From assembly GCA_027311945.1 (NCBI GenBank), contig DAICXZ010000006.1, positions 1 to 64,000 on the forward strand: 64,000 nucleotides of DNA, in the 5' to 3' direction. Positions 54,409-63,179 of this stretch are shown here, piece by piece (position 1 is the stretch's first letter; each line of letters opens with the position of its first letter). Under the pieces are notes generated by a model. The model saw only the letters and a list, made by a program, of their open reading frames with translations, had not been told where the DNA came from and did not search any database. The DNA is from Erythrobacter sp. Its GTDB lineage: Bacteria; Pseudomonadota; Alphaproteobacteria; Sphingomonadales; Sphingomonadaceae. The position numbers and the translations under genes were made by a program.

Positions 54409-55451
54409 GGCAGCGACAGAATGCCCGCCTCGGTCTGCTCGACATGGTCGATGAGACCGTCGGGACGGAAGTGCATTCGTTCCACCGCCACCGCGCGCCG
54501 CCCGAGCCCGCCTTTCAGCCCGCCGACATCGAGCGTGCCGACGTGATAGAACATGTACCACTCGCCCTGGAACTCCGCCACGCCGGGATGGATCGTGAAG
54601 CTGTTGGCCGCCGAGCCCATCAGCTCGCCGCGCCAGGTCCAGGGGCCGGTGATTGCCGGGGCGGTGGCATAGGAGATGCGCTCGTCCGGGCTGATCGTCT
54701 TGTCCATGCTGGCATAGGCCAGATAGAAGAGGTCGCCGCGCTTGAAGATCCACGGGCCTTCCTCGAAATCGGGCAGGTCGATCTGGCGGATCGGTCCGTC
54801 CAAGCTGATCATGTCGGGCGCGAGCTTGGCGATGTAACAATTGGCATTGCCCCAGATCAGCCAGCTGGTGCCGTCATCGTCCGTCCACACGGTGGGGTCG
54901 ATATCGTCCCATGAATGCGGGCCGTCGGTATCCTCGTTGCGCACCAGCGCGCTGCCACGGGCATCGCGGAACGGGCCGAGCGGGCTATCCGCCACGGCCA
55001 CGCCGATGGCCTTCCCGCGCGAACCGTGCGCCGGATCGTGCTCCACCGCGGTGTAGAGCCAGAACTTGCCGTCCTTCTCGTGCACCTGGCTGGCCCAGGC
55101 ATCGCTGATGACCCAGCTGAAATCGGTCGGCTGCATGATCGGGCCGTGCGCGGTCCAGGTCTTCATGTCCTTGGTCGAGAAGGCGAGCCATTGGGTGATG
55201 TTGAACATCTGCCCTTCACCCGCCTGATCGTGACCGGCATAGAGATAGAGCGTGTCGCCGACCACCAGCGGGGCAGGGTCGGCAGTGAACACATCGGGGA
55301 ACAGCGGATTGCCCGTGGTGATATAGGTCTTACCCGCAGCGGGCGCGCCCGGAGCAGCCATGGGCACCTTGTCGTCCGGTAGCGTGGCGCAGCCGGTTGT
55401 CGCCGCTGCAAGTGCCAGCGCTATGGTCAGGTAAATCGGCTTGTGTGTCAT
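54405..55451 (-). CDS. GH43 alpha-L-arabinofuranosidase/xylosidase lipoprotein
   Basis: A 348-aa lipoprotein (lipobox TTGC, Cys about residue 21) with one GH43 propeller. The base Asp lies in FTADPAPLVV, the second Asp in DDIDPTVWTDDDG and the acid Glu in PDFEEGPWIFKRGD. No C-terminal sandwich is present; the next gene encodes one. It heads the operon with AraD1 and arabinose dehydrogenase, so L-arabinofuranose release is the likely role. Confidence 0.87.
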   Translation of the reverse strand: MTHKPIYLTIALALAAATTGCATLPDDKVPMAAPGAPAAGKTYITTGNPLFPDVFTADPAPLVVGDTLYLYAGHDQAGEGQMFNITQWLAFSTKDMKTWTAHGPIMQPTDFSWVISDAWASQVHEKDGKFWLYTAVEHDPAHGSRGKAIGVAVADSPLGPFRDARGSALVRNEDTDGPHSWDDIDPTVWTDDDGTSWLIWGNANCYIAKLAPDMISLDGPIRQIDLPDFEEGPWIFKRGDLFYLAYASMDKTISPDERISYATAPAITGPWTWRGELMGSAANSFTIHPGVAEFQGEWYMFYHVGTLDVGGLKGGLGRRAVAVERMHFRPDGLIDHVEQTEAGILSLP

Positions 55452-55511
55452 CGTTATCCTCGACCCTGCCCGTTCAATCGGATGTTGAATCGGGTCTTAG
55501 CCCGCGCCCTC

Positions 55512-55539
55512 TTTTTACTCCGACAAATGAAAGTGTCAA
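55512..55539 (-). promoter_or_regulatory. Promoter of the arabinose operon with GntR-type motif copy 5
   Basis: On the minus strand TTGACA (55539-55534) and TAAAAA (55517-55512) are 16 bases apart, about 60 bases before the GH43 lipoprotein start. The motif ATTTGTCGGAGTAA (55528-55515) fills the spacer, the position expected for repression. Confidence 0.6.
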
Positions 55540-55571
55540 AGCTCTCGCAAAAGAAGGCGCGGGAGACCTGG

Positions 55572-57140
55572 TCAGCGAACCTTGAGCTTGCCGTCGACGC
55601 GAACCGGGAACCAGTCGACGCCTTCGCGCAGCGGGCTCGGCAGAAGCTCGGCGGGCATGTCCTGATAGGATACGGGCCGTACGAAGCGATCAATCGCCAT
55701 GGTGCCGACCGAGGTGCTGCGTCCGTCGGACGTTGCGGGGAATGGCCCGCCATGGACCATGGCGTGCGTCACCTCCACGCCAGTAGGCCAGGCATTGGCT
55801 ATCACGCGGCCGGCCAGCCGTTCGAGCACCGGGACCAGATTGGCGGCGGCGGGATGGTCGGCTTTTACCATGTGTAGCGTTGCGGTTAGCTGGCCTTCCA
55901 TCTCTTCGAGGATTTGCTGGACCTCGTCGAGATCCTTGCAGGTGACGACCAGCGAGGCCGGGCCGAACACTTCGTCGGCCAAACCATGGTCGGCAAGGAA
56001 GGTCGCTCCATCGCAGGCATAGACCTGCGCGCGGCCGCACAGGCTGGTGCCGGGTGCGCCAGCGCCGATCAGGCGAACGCCTGAGGTTCCTCCGAGCTTG
56101 GTGCTGCCGCTGTCGAAGGCCTGTGCGATTCCGCCGGTCAGCATGGTGCCCGCCGGGACTTCGGCAATAGCCTCGGCAACGCCTTCAAGGAAGCGGTCGC
56201 AATCCGCGCCCGCAAGCGTCAGCACGATCCCCGGATTGGTGCAGAACTGGCCGACGCCCATGCTGAGCGAGCCGACATAGGCCTTGGCCAGATCGCCAGC
56301 GGCCTCGGCCAGCTTGTGCGGCATCAGGATCACGGGGTTGATGCTGCTCATTTCGGCATAGACCGGGATCGGCACCGGGCGGGCGGCCGCATGGCCCATC
56401 AGGGCAAGCCCGCCTGCGCGCGAGCCGGTGAAGCCGACGGCGGCAATGCGCGGGTCTTTCACCAGTGCTTCGCCCAGCTCGTTGGACGGGCCGTGAAGCA
56501 GCGAGAACACGCCGCCCGGAAGACCCGCAGCCTCCACCGCCTCAGCGATAGCGCCGGCCACCAGTTCAGAGGTGCCGGGGTGGGCGGGATGGGCCTTGAC
56601 CACGACCGGGCAGCCTGCCGCCAGCGCGCTCGCGGTGTCACCTCCGGCGACCGAGAAGGCGAGCGGGAAGTTGCTTGCGCCGAACACCGCCACTGGGCCG
56701 AGCGCGATCTTGCGCAGCCGCAGGTCGGGCTTGGGCGGGGTGCGGGCCGGATCGGCATGATCTACCCTCAGGTCAAGCCAGCCGCCCTGCTCGATCTCGT
56801 CGGCGAACAGGCGAAGCTGGCCGACCGTGCGTCCGCGCTCGCCGGTGAGGCGTGCTTCGGGCAGGCCGGTTTCCTGCATTGCCAGCTGGGTGAGGGTGTC
56901 ACCAAGCGCATCGATGCGCGCGGCAACATCCCGCAGGAAGGCAGCGCGGTCGGAGGCTTTGAGCGTCGACAGGGGCCGCAGCGCAGCGGCCGCAGCGGAA
57001 CAGGCATCGCTTACATCGGCCTCGCTGGCGATGGCGAAGGCTTCGCCGAACTCTTCACCGCTGGCGGCATCCTTCGCGCGGAAGGTTTGCGCCGAGCCTC
57101 GACGAGTGCCAGCTACGAAATTTTCTCCGGTGATTGTCAT
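55572..57140 (-). CDS. Alpha-ketoglutarate semialdehyde dehydrogenase
   Basis: A 522-aa aldehyde dehydrogenase that should oxidise alpha-ketoglutarate semialdehyde to alpha-ketoglutarate, the common last step of oxidative xylose and arabinose breakdown. Catalytic positions are Asn157 (GASNFPLAFS), Glu263 (YAEMSSINPV) and Cys300 (GVGQFCTNPG). The sequence type (GENFVAG, PVYAEMSSINPVI, VTHAMVHGGPFPATSDGRSTS) is that of KGSADH enzymes in sugar-acid operons. It has its own LacI-type operator 71 bases upstream, and the arabinose-operon promoter lies just after its stop. Confidence 0.9.
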   Translation of the reverse strand: MTITGENFVAGTRRGSAQTFRAKDAASGEEFGEAFAIASEADVSDACSAAAAALRPLSTLKASDRAAFLRDVAARIDALGDTLTQLAMQETGLPEARLTGERGRTVGQLRLFADEIEQGGWLDLRVDHADPARTPPKPDLRLRKIALGPVAVFGASNFPLAFSVAGGDTASALAAGCPVVVKAHPAHPGTSELVAGAIAEAVEAAGLPGGVFSLLHGPSNELGEALVKDPRIAAVGFTGSRAGGLALMGHAAARPVPIPVYAEMSSINPVILMPHKLAEAAGDLAKAYVGSLSMGVGQFCTNPGIVLTLAGADCDRFLEGVAEAIAEVPAGTMLTGGIAQAFDSGSTKLGGTSGVRLIGAGAPGTSLCGRAQVYACDGATFLADHGLADEVFGPASLVVTCKDLDEVQQILEEMEGQLTATLHMVKADHPAAANLVPVLERLAGRVIANAWPTGVEVTHAMVHGGPFPATSDGRSTSVGTMAIDRFVRPVSYQDMPAELLPSPLREGVDWFPVRVDGKLKVR

Positions 57141-57210
57141 GGGGTCTCCCAGTTTCTCTCTTGCAAACGAAGCGGCTCTGGCACGTTTTGGCGATAGGCC
57201 GCACTCTCGA

Positions 57211-57224
57211 AGGTAGCGCTACCA
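57211..57224. promoter_or_regulatory. LacI-type operator 6, AGGTAGCGCTACCA
   Basis: A palindrome (GGTAGCGCTACC core, perfect) upstream of the semialdehyde dehydrogenase on the minus strand. The peptidase on the other strand starts 120 bases away and is unrelated to sugars. Confidence 0.75.
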
Positions 57225-57345
57225 CAAACTGTGGGCATTGTAACCCGGTGCGGCAGCGCGCGCGCGTTTTGCCGCGCCGGGGATTTGGTTTCATATGATC
57301 CTGCAGGGGCTATCCGGGGCTGCACCCTTGCGTTATCCCGACGGT

Positions 57346-59574
57346 ATGACTCATAAATGGCATTGGATCGCAGCCTTGGCATTAGTATCGAGCGCAGCGC
57401 AGGCGCAGGACAACGAGCAGGAAGAGCTGACGCTTGACGCGGTTTTCGGCAGCCCGTCGCTCTCCGGCTCCACACCGCGCGGATTGCAGCTCTCGCCCGA
57501 CGGCCGTTTCGCCACGCTGCTGAAGCCGCGCGTGGATGATCGGCAGCGTTATGACCTCTGGGCCATCGACACTTCGACCGGCGAGGAGCGGATGCTCGTC
57601 GACAGCGAGGCGCTGGGCGGCCGCGAAATCTCCGAGGAGGAGAAGATGCGCCGCGAGCGGATGCGGCTGGCCGGTACGCGCGGGATCATCTCCTACGATT
57701 GGGGCCCCGACGGCAAGGCACTGCTGGTGCCCATCGACGGCGACCTGTGGCTCGCCCCGCTTGAAGGCGCGCCGCGTCAGCTGACCGATACGGATGCGGG
57801 CGAACTCGACGCCAAGCTTTCCGAAACGGGCCGCTATGCAAGCTTTGTGCGTGAGGGCGACCTCTATGTGGTCGAGACCGCGACGGGCGCGGAACACCGG
57901 CTGACCGAAGGCGCCAGCGACACAGTCACCTGGGGATCGGCCGAATTCGTTGCGCAGGAGGAGCTGGACCGTTCGAGCGGCCACTGGTGGAGCCCCGACG
58001 ACAGCCGCCTCGCGGTGGCGCGGGTGGATGAAAGCGGCGTCGAGGTGGTCCAGCGGCTGGCGATTGGCGCGGAAGGATCGTCGCTGATCGCGCAGCGCTA
58101 TCCGCGCGCTGGCACCGACAATGCGCTGGTCGACCTGTACGTTATGCGGCCCGATGGCAGCGAGCGGGTGAAGGTCGATCTGGGCGACAATCCCGATGTG
58201 TATCTCGCCCGTGTCTACTGGTCGGCGGATGGGCAGACGCTGTGGGTTGGCCGCCTCAGCCGCGACCAGAAGCGGCTTGACCTGCTGGAAGTCGATCCGG
58301 TGACGGGCGCCTCGCACGTGCTGCTCAGCGAAACGTCCGACACCTTCGTCAACCTTGCCTCCAGCGGCTTCGGCCAGGGCGGTGAGGCGGGCCTGCGCGC
58401 GCTGAAGGGCGGCGGCTTCCTGTGGCTGTCGGAGCGTGACGGCTACATGGACCTCTACCGCTGGCAGGATGGCGCGCTAACTCAGCTCACGCGCGGCGAC
58501 TGGGTGGTGAGCGGGCTGGCCGGTGTCGATGAGGCGAACGGGCTCGCCTATGTCACCGGCAACCGCGAAACGCCGCTTGAACGCCATGTCTATGCCGTGC
58601 GGCTCGACGGCACGGGCGAACAGCAGCGGCTGACCGAGCGCGGCTACTGGAACAGCGGCGCGCTCGATCGCACCGGCACGCGGCTGATCATCCAGCGCCA
58701 GAGCCCGGTCCAGCCGCCGCAGATCTATCTTGCCGACAACACGGGCGAGCAGCTCGCCTGGATCGAGCAGAATGCCATCGAGCCCGGCCATCCCTTCGCG
58801 CCCTATGCCCGCCTGCTGCGCGAGCCTGAATATGGCACGCTTACCGCGTCGGACGGGCAGGTGCTGCATTGGGAGGCGCTGAAGCCTGAGGGCAAAGGGC
58901 CGTTCCCGGTGATCTTCGAGGTCTATGGCGGCCCCCATGCCCAGCGCGTGGCGCGCTACTGGGCCTCGCCGCTCGATCGCTGGTGGATCGAGCAGGGCTA
59001 TGCCATCTTCCGCCTCGACAACCGTGGTTCTGGCAACCGGGGCCGCGCCTTCGAGGAGCCTATCTATCAGGCGCTAGGCACGGTCGAGGTCGAGGACCAG
59101 CTGGCGGGGCTAGGCTGGCTCAAGCAGCAGGGCTGGGCCGATGCTGACCGGATCGTGGTCGAAGGCTGGTCCTATGGCGGCTACATGACGCTGAAGCTGT
59201 TGGAGGCAGCGCCGGGCGCCTTCGCTGGCGGTATCTCAGGCGCGCCAGTGACCGGGTGGGGCCTTTACGACACCGCCTATACCGAGCGCTATCTGGGCGA
59301 TCCGCGCGAAGTGCCAGAGGTTTACGAGGCTGCCGATGTGCTGCCCCGTGCGGGCAACATTGCCGATCCGCTCTTGGTGATCCACGGGATGAGCGACGAC
59401 AACGTGGTGTTCGACAATGCGGTGCGGCTGTTTGCCGCGCTCCAGCAGGCGCGCGTGCCGTTCGAGACCGCCGTCTATCCGGGGCAGGCGCACGGGTTTC
59501 AGGGCAAGGACATCCTGATCCACCGCACGCTGACCATGCAGGCTTTCCTGAACCGGGTTACGGCTGCCGACTGA
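57346..59574 (+). CDS. S9 family prolyl dipeptidyl peptidase (DPP IV type), secreted
   Basis: A 742-aa serine peptidase. The signal peptide is MTHKWHWIAALALVSSAAQA. The N-terminal propeller contains the double-Glu substrate anchor AQEELDR typical of DPP IV; the C-terminal alpha/beta hydrolase has Ser609 in GWSYGGYM, an Asp in MSDDNVVFDN (about 683) and a His in YPGQAHGFQG (about 715). It removes X-Pro dipeptides from peptide N-termini. ATG 57346 is chosen for the signal peptide, with ATG 57295 as an alternative. Its 3' end overlaps the convergent nucleotidase by 17 bases. Confidence 0.9.
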   Translation: MTHKWHWIAALALVSSAAQAQDNEQEELTLDAVFGSPSLSGSTPRGLQLSPDGRFATLLKPRVDDRQRYDLWAIDTSTGEERMLVDSEALGGREISEEEKMRRERMRLAGTRGIISYDWGPDGKALLVPIDGDLWLAPLEGAPRQLTDTDAGELDAKLSETGRYASFVREGDLYVVETATGAEHRLTEGASDTVTWGSAEFVAQEELDRSSGHWWSPDDSRLAVARVDESGVEVVQRLAIGAEGSSLIAQRYPRAGTDNALVDLYVMRPDGSERVKVDLGDNPDVYLARVYWSADGQTLWVGRLSRDQKRLDLLEVDPVTGASHVLLSETSDTFVNLASSGFGQGGEAGLRALKGGGFLWLSERDGYMDLYRWQDGALTQLTRGDWVVSGLAGVDEANGLAYVTGNRETPLERHVYAVRLDGTGEQQRLTERGYWNSGALDRTGTRLIIQRQSPVQPPQIYLADNTGEQLAWIEQNAIEPGHPFAPYARLLREPEYGTLTASDGQVLHWEALKPEGKGPFPVIFEVYGGPHAQRVARYWASPLDRWWIEQGYAIFRLDNRGSGNRGRAFEEPIYQALGTVEVEDQLAGLGWLKQQGWADADRIVVEGWSYGGYMTLKLLEAAPGAFAGGISGAPVTGWGLYDTAYTERYLGDPREVPEVYEAADVLPRAGNIADPLLVIHGMSDDNVVFDNAVRLFAALQQARVPFETAVYPGQAHGFQGKDILIHRTLTMQAFLNRVTAAD

Positions 59575-61231
59575 CCTCGGCGACACGGCCGCAGGGCGGG
59601 ATCGTGGCCCCCGGTGCGAGCCAGGCTTCCAACGCGTCGACATCGATGCCCGCGTCACCCACAGCGGGGAACCGGGCGAAGGTCGCAAAGCCGTCGCCGC
59701 CTTCGGCGAGGAAGTTGTTGATCGCGACGCGGTAGGTCTTTGCCGGATCGAGCGGCTTGCCATTCAGCGTTGCGGACACGATCCGCTGGCCGGCTGGCTG
59801 GCTGCGGTCGAAGCGATAGGCGAAGCCCTGTGAGGGCAGCAGCGCCGAATGGCAGGTGGCGACGGTGCCGTCGGCGGCTTCGCAGAACTGTTCTTCGAGC
59901 ACGGCCTTGATCGCGCTGCCCGGCATTTCCACCAGCAGCACCGAATTGGCGAAGGGCTGCATGGCAAGGGCGTCGCCGTAGGTCATCGGGCCGCTCGTAC
60001 CCGGTGGCAGATCGGTGCGCACGCCGCCGGAGTTCACGAAAGCGATATCGGCCGGGCCGCCCGCGAGATCGCGCGTGATGGCGAGCTGGGCGTCGGCCAC
60101 CAGCCGGTCAGCGTGGCTTTCGAGGCAGTTGCCGCTCTCGTCTTCGGCGAGTTGCCAGCTGCCGACCGGGCGCGCGGCGATGGCCTCGCTCGCCGCGACG
60201 TAGCGGGCCACCAGCGCGGCAATCGCAGGCTCTTCCCCGGCCTCTTGCGTCACGGGCACGTTGTGCGCGCTGAGCGAGAGAATGGCGTCGCTGGCCGGGT
60301 CGAGCGTCATATCGATCTGCGTCACGAAAGCGCCATAGCGCCCGGCGCTGGTCAGCGTGCGCCCGCCGACCTTGCAGCTATAGGCCTGATGGGTGTGGCC
60401 CGAGACGACCAACCCGATGGCCGGATCGAGCCGTTCGAGGATCGGCACGATCGCGCCCGACAGGCCGGGGCAGCCGCTGACGTTGAATGTGGGATCTACC
60501 TGCGCCCCCTCGTGGATCAGCAGCACCACGGCATCGGCCCCCTCGGCCTTGAGGCTGGCCGCCAGCCGGTTGGCTGCCTCGGCTTCGTCGCCGAAGCTGT
60601 ATCCGGCGATGGCCGAGGAGGAGACCAGTTGCGGCGTATCCTTGAGTGTCAGCCCGATGAAGCCGATCATCGCACCGTCTACTTCGCGCAGGGCCGTGCC
60701 GGGAAACAGCGTCGCGCCTTCCGCGTCCGTGGTGTTGCCAGCCAGATAGCGGAACGAGGCGCCAGCGAAGGGCTCGAGCGCGCAGGGTTTGCGCGGTGTA
60801 TAGACTTCGCAGCCGCCCTCCTGCATCCGCCGCAGCTCGGCAATGCCCCGGTCGAACTCGTGGTTGCCGACCGCCGCCACGTCTAGCCCGGCAAGGCTGA
60901 GCGCGGCGATTGCAGGTTCGTCGAGGAATTGCTGCGAGATCACCGGGCTCGCGCCGATCAGGTCGCCGGCTGCCACCACGAGGCTCGAAGGCTGCTCGGC
61001 GCGAAGCCGGGCAATGGTCGCGCCCAGTCGCGCCGCGCCGCCGAGAAGGGCGCTGCGTGTGCCATCATCGCTCGCATAGCTGGTTTCTTGCGTGGCCGGC
61101 AGGAGCGCGCCGTGAAAGTCGTTCAGAGCGATGATCCGCACGGACACCGGGGCTGGCTCTGTTTCGGGTGCCGTCGCACAGGCCGAAAGGGCAAAGACGG
61201 CAAGCGAAGCGGAAATGAGGCGCATGGTCAT
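59558..61231 (-). CDS. 5'-nucleotidase/UshA-type metallophosphoesterase lipoprotein
   Basis: A 557-aa lipoprotein (lipobox LSAC). The metallophosphatase domain has metal ligands in LNDFHGALLP, VVAAGDLIGASP, AVGNHEFDRG and VSGHTHQAY; the C-terminal 5'-nucleotidase domain has DIAFVNSGGVRTDL, YGDALAMQPFANSV and INNFLAEGGDGFATF. It hydrolyses nucleotides or related phosphoesters outside the cytoplasm. The start may be ATG 61231 or 61225. It overlaps the peptidase stop tail to tail. Confidence 0.92.
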   Translation of the reverse strand: MTMRLISASLAVFALSACATAPETEPAPVSVRIIALNDFHGALLPATQETSYASDDGTRSALLGGAARLGATIARLRAEQPSSLVVAAGDLIGASPVISQQFLDEPAIAALSLAGLDVAAVGNHEFDRGIAELRRMQEGGCEVYTPRKPCALEPFAGASFRYLAGNTTDAEGATLFPGTALREVDGAMIGFIGLTLKDTPQLVSSSAIAGYSFGDEAEAANRLAASLKAEGADAVVLLIHEGAQVDPTFNVSGCPGLSGAIVPILERLDPAIGLVVSGHTHQAYSCKVGGRTLTSAGRYGAFVTQIDMTLDPASDAILSLSAHNVPVTQEAGEEPAIAALVARYVAASEAIAARPVGSWQLAEDESGNCLESHADRLVADAQLAITRDLAGGPADIAFVNSGGVRTDLPPGTSGPMTYGDALAMQPFANSVLLVEMPGSAIKAVLEEQFCEAADGTVATCHSALLPSQGFAYRFDRSQPAGQRIVSATLNGKPLDPAKTYRVAINNFLAEGGDGFATFARFPAVGDAGIDVDALEAWLAPGATIPPCGRVAEVSRQP

Positions 61232-61304
61232 GAGGCCGCCTTCGGGTCTGCGGATGGCACCTTGATGACATGGGCCAGCGCCGGGGCGGGGTAAAGGCGC
61301 GCGG

Positions 61305-62294
61305 TCAGCTGGCGTGCCCTTCCTTCACCCGCTCGTCCGCTTTGCGTCCGTAGCGCGCGGCCAGCACGGCGCAGACCATCAGTTGCAGCTGGTGGAACAC
61401 CATCAGCGGCAGGATCACCGCGCCCACCGTCGCCGCAGGGAACAGCACGCCCGCCATCGGCACGCCGGTGGCAAGGCTCTTCTTCGAACCGCAGAACTGC
61501 AGGACGATCACATCCTCGCGGGCAAAGCCCAGCCAGCGGCCAACCAGCGCGGTAAGTACCAGCACGAAGGCGAGCAGCAGCGCCGACAGACCAAGGATCG
61601 TCAGCATGTCGCCGGCCGACACCTGCGACCATAGCCCCTCGACCACGGCGGCAGAGAAGGCGGCATAGACCACCAGGAGCACCGACCCGCGATCCACCAC
61701 CAGCAGCAGCACCCGTTGCCGCGCGATCCAGTTGCCGATCAGCGGCTGCAACAGGTGCCCCGCCACAAAGGGCAGCAGCAGTTGCACGACAATGGTGAGC
61801 ACCGCCTTGCCCGAGATGCCGCCCTGCTCGCCGGTCAGCATAAGCGCCACCAGCACCGGCGTGATCACGATCCCCGCGAGGTTGGAAAAGGCTGCGCTGC
61901 ACACCGCGCCTGCCACATTGCCGCGCGCCATGGCGGTGAAAGCGATCGAGCTTTGCACCGTGGAGGGCAGCAGCGTGAGAAAGACCAGCCCGGTGCGCAG
62001 CCACGGATCGAGGAACGGTAGCGCGGCGATGCCAAGGCCGAGCAGCGGAAACACCCCATAGGTCACCGCGCCGACAGTGGCGTGGAGCCGCCAGTGCCGC
62101 GCGCCGTCGATCACCGCCTGCCGCGATAGCCGGGCACCGTGGAGGAAGAACAGCAGCACGATACCGACGTCGGCCGCTCCGCCAGCGATGCCCGCGCCGG
62201 TCCCGCGCGCGGGCAGCAGCGAGGCCAGGCCAACGGTGCCCAGCAGCAGCAGGATAAAGGTGTCGATCTTGAGGCGGGCGAGGAGCGCCTTCAT
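61305..62294 (-). CDS. Bile-acid:sodium-symporter-family membrane protein (SBF-like, YfeH type)
   Basis: A 329-aa protein with about 10 hydrophobic helices. Features are DVGIVLLFFLHGARLSR, LTLLPSTVQSSIAFTAMARGN and FCGSKKSLATGVPMAGVLF, the two crossover motifs of the SBF-like family. The substrate is unknown. ATG 62294 (MKALLARLKIDTF) is the likely start; the upstream 22 residues lie in the region in front of the TetR gene. It is divergent from a TetR regulator with about 130 bases between, suggesting control by it. Confidence 0.85.
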   Translation of the reverse strand: MKALLARLKIDTFILLLLGTVGLASLLPARGTGAGIAGGAADVGIVLLFFLHGARLSRQAVIDGARHWRLHATVGAVTYGVFPLLGLGIAALPFLDPWLRTGLVFLTLLPSTVQSSIAFTAMARGNVAGAVCSAAFSNLAGIVITPVLVALMLTGEQGGISGKAVLTIVVQLLLPFVAGHLLQPLIGNWIARQRVLLLVVDRGSVLLVVYAAFSAAVVEGLWSQVSAGDMLTILGLSALLLAFVLVLTALVGRWLGFAREDVIVLQFCGSKKSLATGVPMAGVLFPAATVGAVILPLMVFHQLQLMVCAVLAARYGRKADERVKEGHAS

Positions 62295-62422
62295 GGGCAG
62301 GCTTTCGATGCTTGGTCGAACAGGCTCGCTAGAGCGGCTGATGGCGGCAATCAATCGCAATCCCTGCCAGCTGTGGGCCCCTAGGGTTTTCTCATGTCTC
62401 CGGTACAGCTAGCCTTGTGTCC

Positions 62423-62998
62423 ATGAGTGCCCCGACCAGCGAAACACGCAGCAAACTGCTCGCCGCAGCCGAGCGAATACTCGTCCAGCGCGGAATTACC
62501 GGGCTGTCGGTACGCAAGGTGGGCGAGACGGCCGGGCTCAACCCCACGCTGGTGACCTATCACTTCGGCTCGCTCGGCGCACTGCTGGAACAGCTGCGTG
62601 ATCGCAACCTCGGGCCCATCCTGGCGGCATGGGAAGGGCTGGATCAGCTTGACGGGCTCGATGCGGTCCTGCGCGGCTGGATTGCTCCGCTGCTGATGCC
62701 GGCTGCTTTTACCGAAGGCGGGCGGGCGCTGGTGGTGATCGACGAGATCGCCGCCCATGGCGAGGGCGATCTCCGCGCTGGAGTGGTCGCCGCCATGCTG
62801 GATTTCAGCCGCAGCTTGCGCGCACTGATGCTGACCTATTGCCCCGCGCTCGACGAACCCGAGATGCGCGCCCGACTGCGGTTCATTTCCGCCGCCGCGC
62901 TTGGCCCTCCGCCGCGTGGACGCGGCATGCTGGGCGTGGGCGTCGAAGACGAGTTCGAATACCTTGTGCGGTTCGCCCACGCAGCCTTGCGCGAGTAA
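62423..62998 (+). CDS. TetR-family transcriptional regulator
   Basis: A 191-aa regulator. The N-terminal helix-turn-helix is SKLLAAAERILVQRGITGL followed by VGETAGLNPTLVTYHFGSLG; the C-terminal ligand domain is helical and unlike any I can name. ATG 62423 is preferred over the GTG two codons earlier. It is divergent from the SBF-like gene, its most likely target. No operator was identified. Confidence 0.88.
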   Translation: MSAPTSETRSKLLAAAERILVQRGITGLSVRKVGETAGLNPTLVTYHFGSLGALLEQLRDRNLGPILAAWEGLDQLDGLDAVLRGWIAPLLMPAAFTEGGRALVVIDEIAAHGEGDLRAGVVAAMLDFSRSLRALMLTYCPALDEPEMRARLRFISAAALGPPPRGRGMLGVGVEDEFEYLVRFAHAALRE

Positions 62999-63179
62999 TC
63001 CGGAAGGGTTTCCATGGGCCCGCCTCCGCCTGCCGGAGGCACCGTTTCCTGCTGTTCGCCGTCAATTTCGTGGCTACTGCGGCGGATAGCTAGTGCGCAA
63101 AATTCCGCCGACAGCAAAAAAGTTTGGCTCGAAACACGATTGATACAGCGGCGAAATAACCTGGATGCAAGGGCCCGCT

